A stretch of 64,000 nt of DNA from Brumimicrobium salinarum (GTDB taxonomy: Bacteria > Bacteroidota > Bacteroidia > Flavobacteriales_D > Crocinitomicaceae). The DNA lies in NCBI RefSeq assembly GCF_002844555.1, contig NZ_PJNI01000010.1, positions 1 through 64,000 on the forward strand. Direction: 5' to 3'. Below are positions 63,475 through 64,000 of the stretch, piece after piece. The notes beneath the pieces were generated by a model, which worked only from the letters and a program-made list of their open reading frames with translations, was not told where the DNA came from and searched no databases. A program made the position numbers and the translations under genes. Positions within the stretch are counted from its first letter, which is position 1. Each line of letters opens with the position of its first letter.

Positions 63475-64000
63475 ATGGGTTTTTTTAAGAGTATTTTTGG
63501 GGGTAAAAAGCAAGAAAAAGTAAAATCACCAAACAAAAAAGAGCAAACAAGTGCAATGTTGTCAATTCAACAAATTGATCGTTTAACCGATGATGCAGTT
63601 AAAGTAGTTTTTGACGTTCCTGAAGAATTGAAGTCAAACTATGCTTACACACCAGGACAATATTTAAATATTATTTTAACGGTTAAAGGTGAACAACAAC
63701 ACCGTTCATACTCTATTTGTAGCGATGTTAAAGAACCTTTGGCTATTGGTATAAAGAAGGTAGAAAAAGGAATTGTTTCCACTTACTTTAATGAAACAGC
63801 TCAAGCAGGAGATAAGGTAGAGGTTAGTTTTCCACAAGGTAGCTTTACAATTTCAAAAGTAGAAGGAGATTACCTTGCCATTGCAGCAGGAAGTGGAATT
63901 ACCCCAGTTTTATCTATAGCCAAACTAATTAATGGAACAGCAACAGGTAAATTAAACCTACTGTATGGAAATCGCAACGATAAATCAATAATGTTTGAGG
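63475..64000 (+). CDS. Second PaaE-like ferredoxin reductase, cut by the window end
   Basis: From ATG 63475 an uninterrupted frame runs to the end of the window (MGFFKSIFGGKKQEKVKSPNKK..., 175 codons). It has PGQYLNIILTVKGEQQHRSYSIC (FAD) and YLAIAAGSGITPVLSIAKLI (NAD), clearly homologous to PaaE. A Lys-rich N-terminal extension of about 30 residues distinguishes it. The C-terminal Fe-S part would lie beyond 64000. Tandem duplication with divergence is likely. Confidence 0.85.
   Translation, partial: MGFFKSIFGGKKQEKVKSPNKKEQTSAMLSIQQIDRLTDDAVKVVFDVPEELKSNYAYTPGQYLNIILTVKGEQQHRSYSICSDVKEPLAIGIKKVEKGIVSTYFNETAQAGDKVEVSFPQGSFTISKVEGDYLAIAAGSGITPVLSIAKLINGTATGKLNLLYGNRNDKSIMFE

Overview
The window is an AT-rich chromosomal segment of a Bacteroidota bacterium. 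It is most likely a Flavobacteriales member, perhaps near the Fluviicola/Crocinitomix group, but that rank is inference. The evidence is several secreted proteins with type IX secretion (T9SS) C-terminal sorting domains, a PorP/SprF protein with a type B (gliding-associated) cargo, a HU-CCDC81-SPOR protein, a TonB-dependent receptor with an N-terminal carboxypeptidase-like domain, and promoters of the Bacteroidota form TAnnTTTG. No rRNA or tRNA gene was recognised.

Layout. 0-0.06 kb: the probable 3' tail of a group II intron. 0.1-8.4 kb: LemA and an M48 protease, a WYL regulator, an outer-membrane protein, a VWA-domain T9SS protein, a split pair of lipid acyltransferases (glycine/ornithine lipid type) and a HU-SPOR protein. 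8.4-13.2 kb: MBL hydrolase, citrate synthase and a dipeptidyl-peptidase IV-like peptidase. 13.5-21.5 kb: a five-gene run (lamin-tail protein, TonB receptor, secreted endonuclease I, and a 5'-nucleotidase split into two genes) that looks like extracellular nucleic-acid and phosphate scavenging. 21.5-24.5 kb: a REP-associated tyrosine transposase with palindromic elements, a tandem array of four different hairpins, then panB and an RluA-type synthase. 24.5-25.9 kb: mnmE.

25.9-37.7 kb is an accessory defence island. It holds a WYL regulator, small genes behind a repeated TGCA-N7-TGCA promoter motif, a complete type I restriction-modification set (hsdM, a frameshifted hsdS, hsdR), a coiled-coil gene coupled to an AbiH-family abortive-infection gene, and a HicB gene whose HicA toxin partner has a premature amber stop. 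Several pieces are decayed (a truncated paralogue, short gene remnants).

37.7-52.4 kb is mostly housekeeping and envelope: an ELxxxDG-repeat T9SS protein, a secreted protein, an esterase coupled to a protein made of six 20-residue repeats, an acylpyruvase-type hydrolase, an exonuclease, a TPR/PD40/OmpA protein, a 2-oxoacid dehydrogenase E2, a glycosyltransferase fused to a degenerate sugar-phosphate transferase, RidA and DnaK. 52.6-59.1 kb is a T9SS cassette: a 1189-residue type B cargo, a SprF/PorP-like protein and a PorE-like TPR/PD40/OmpA protein. 59.1-64 kb is the phenylacetyl-CoA epoxidase cluster (paaABCD leftward, two paaE-like reductases rightward). In it paaA and paaC both carry frameshifts, a 4-bp repeat contraction and a homopolymer indel.

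Cross-cutting signals: (1) a dispersed family of palindromes with a TTGCAA centre and a TTTGGTA-type flank, at four places, one beside the transposase gene; (2) three near-identical promoter/operator regions in the defence island, next to a WYL repressor candidate; (3) an excess of frameshifts and stops at short repeats, which is either genome decay/phase variation or assembly error.
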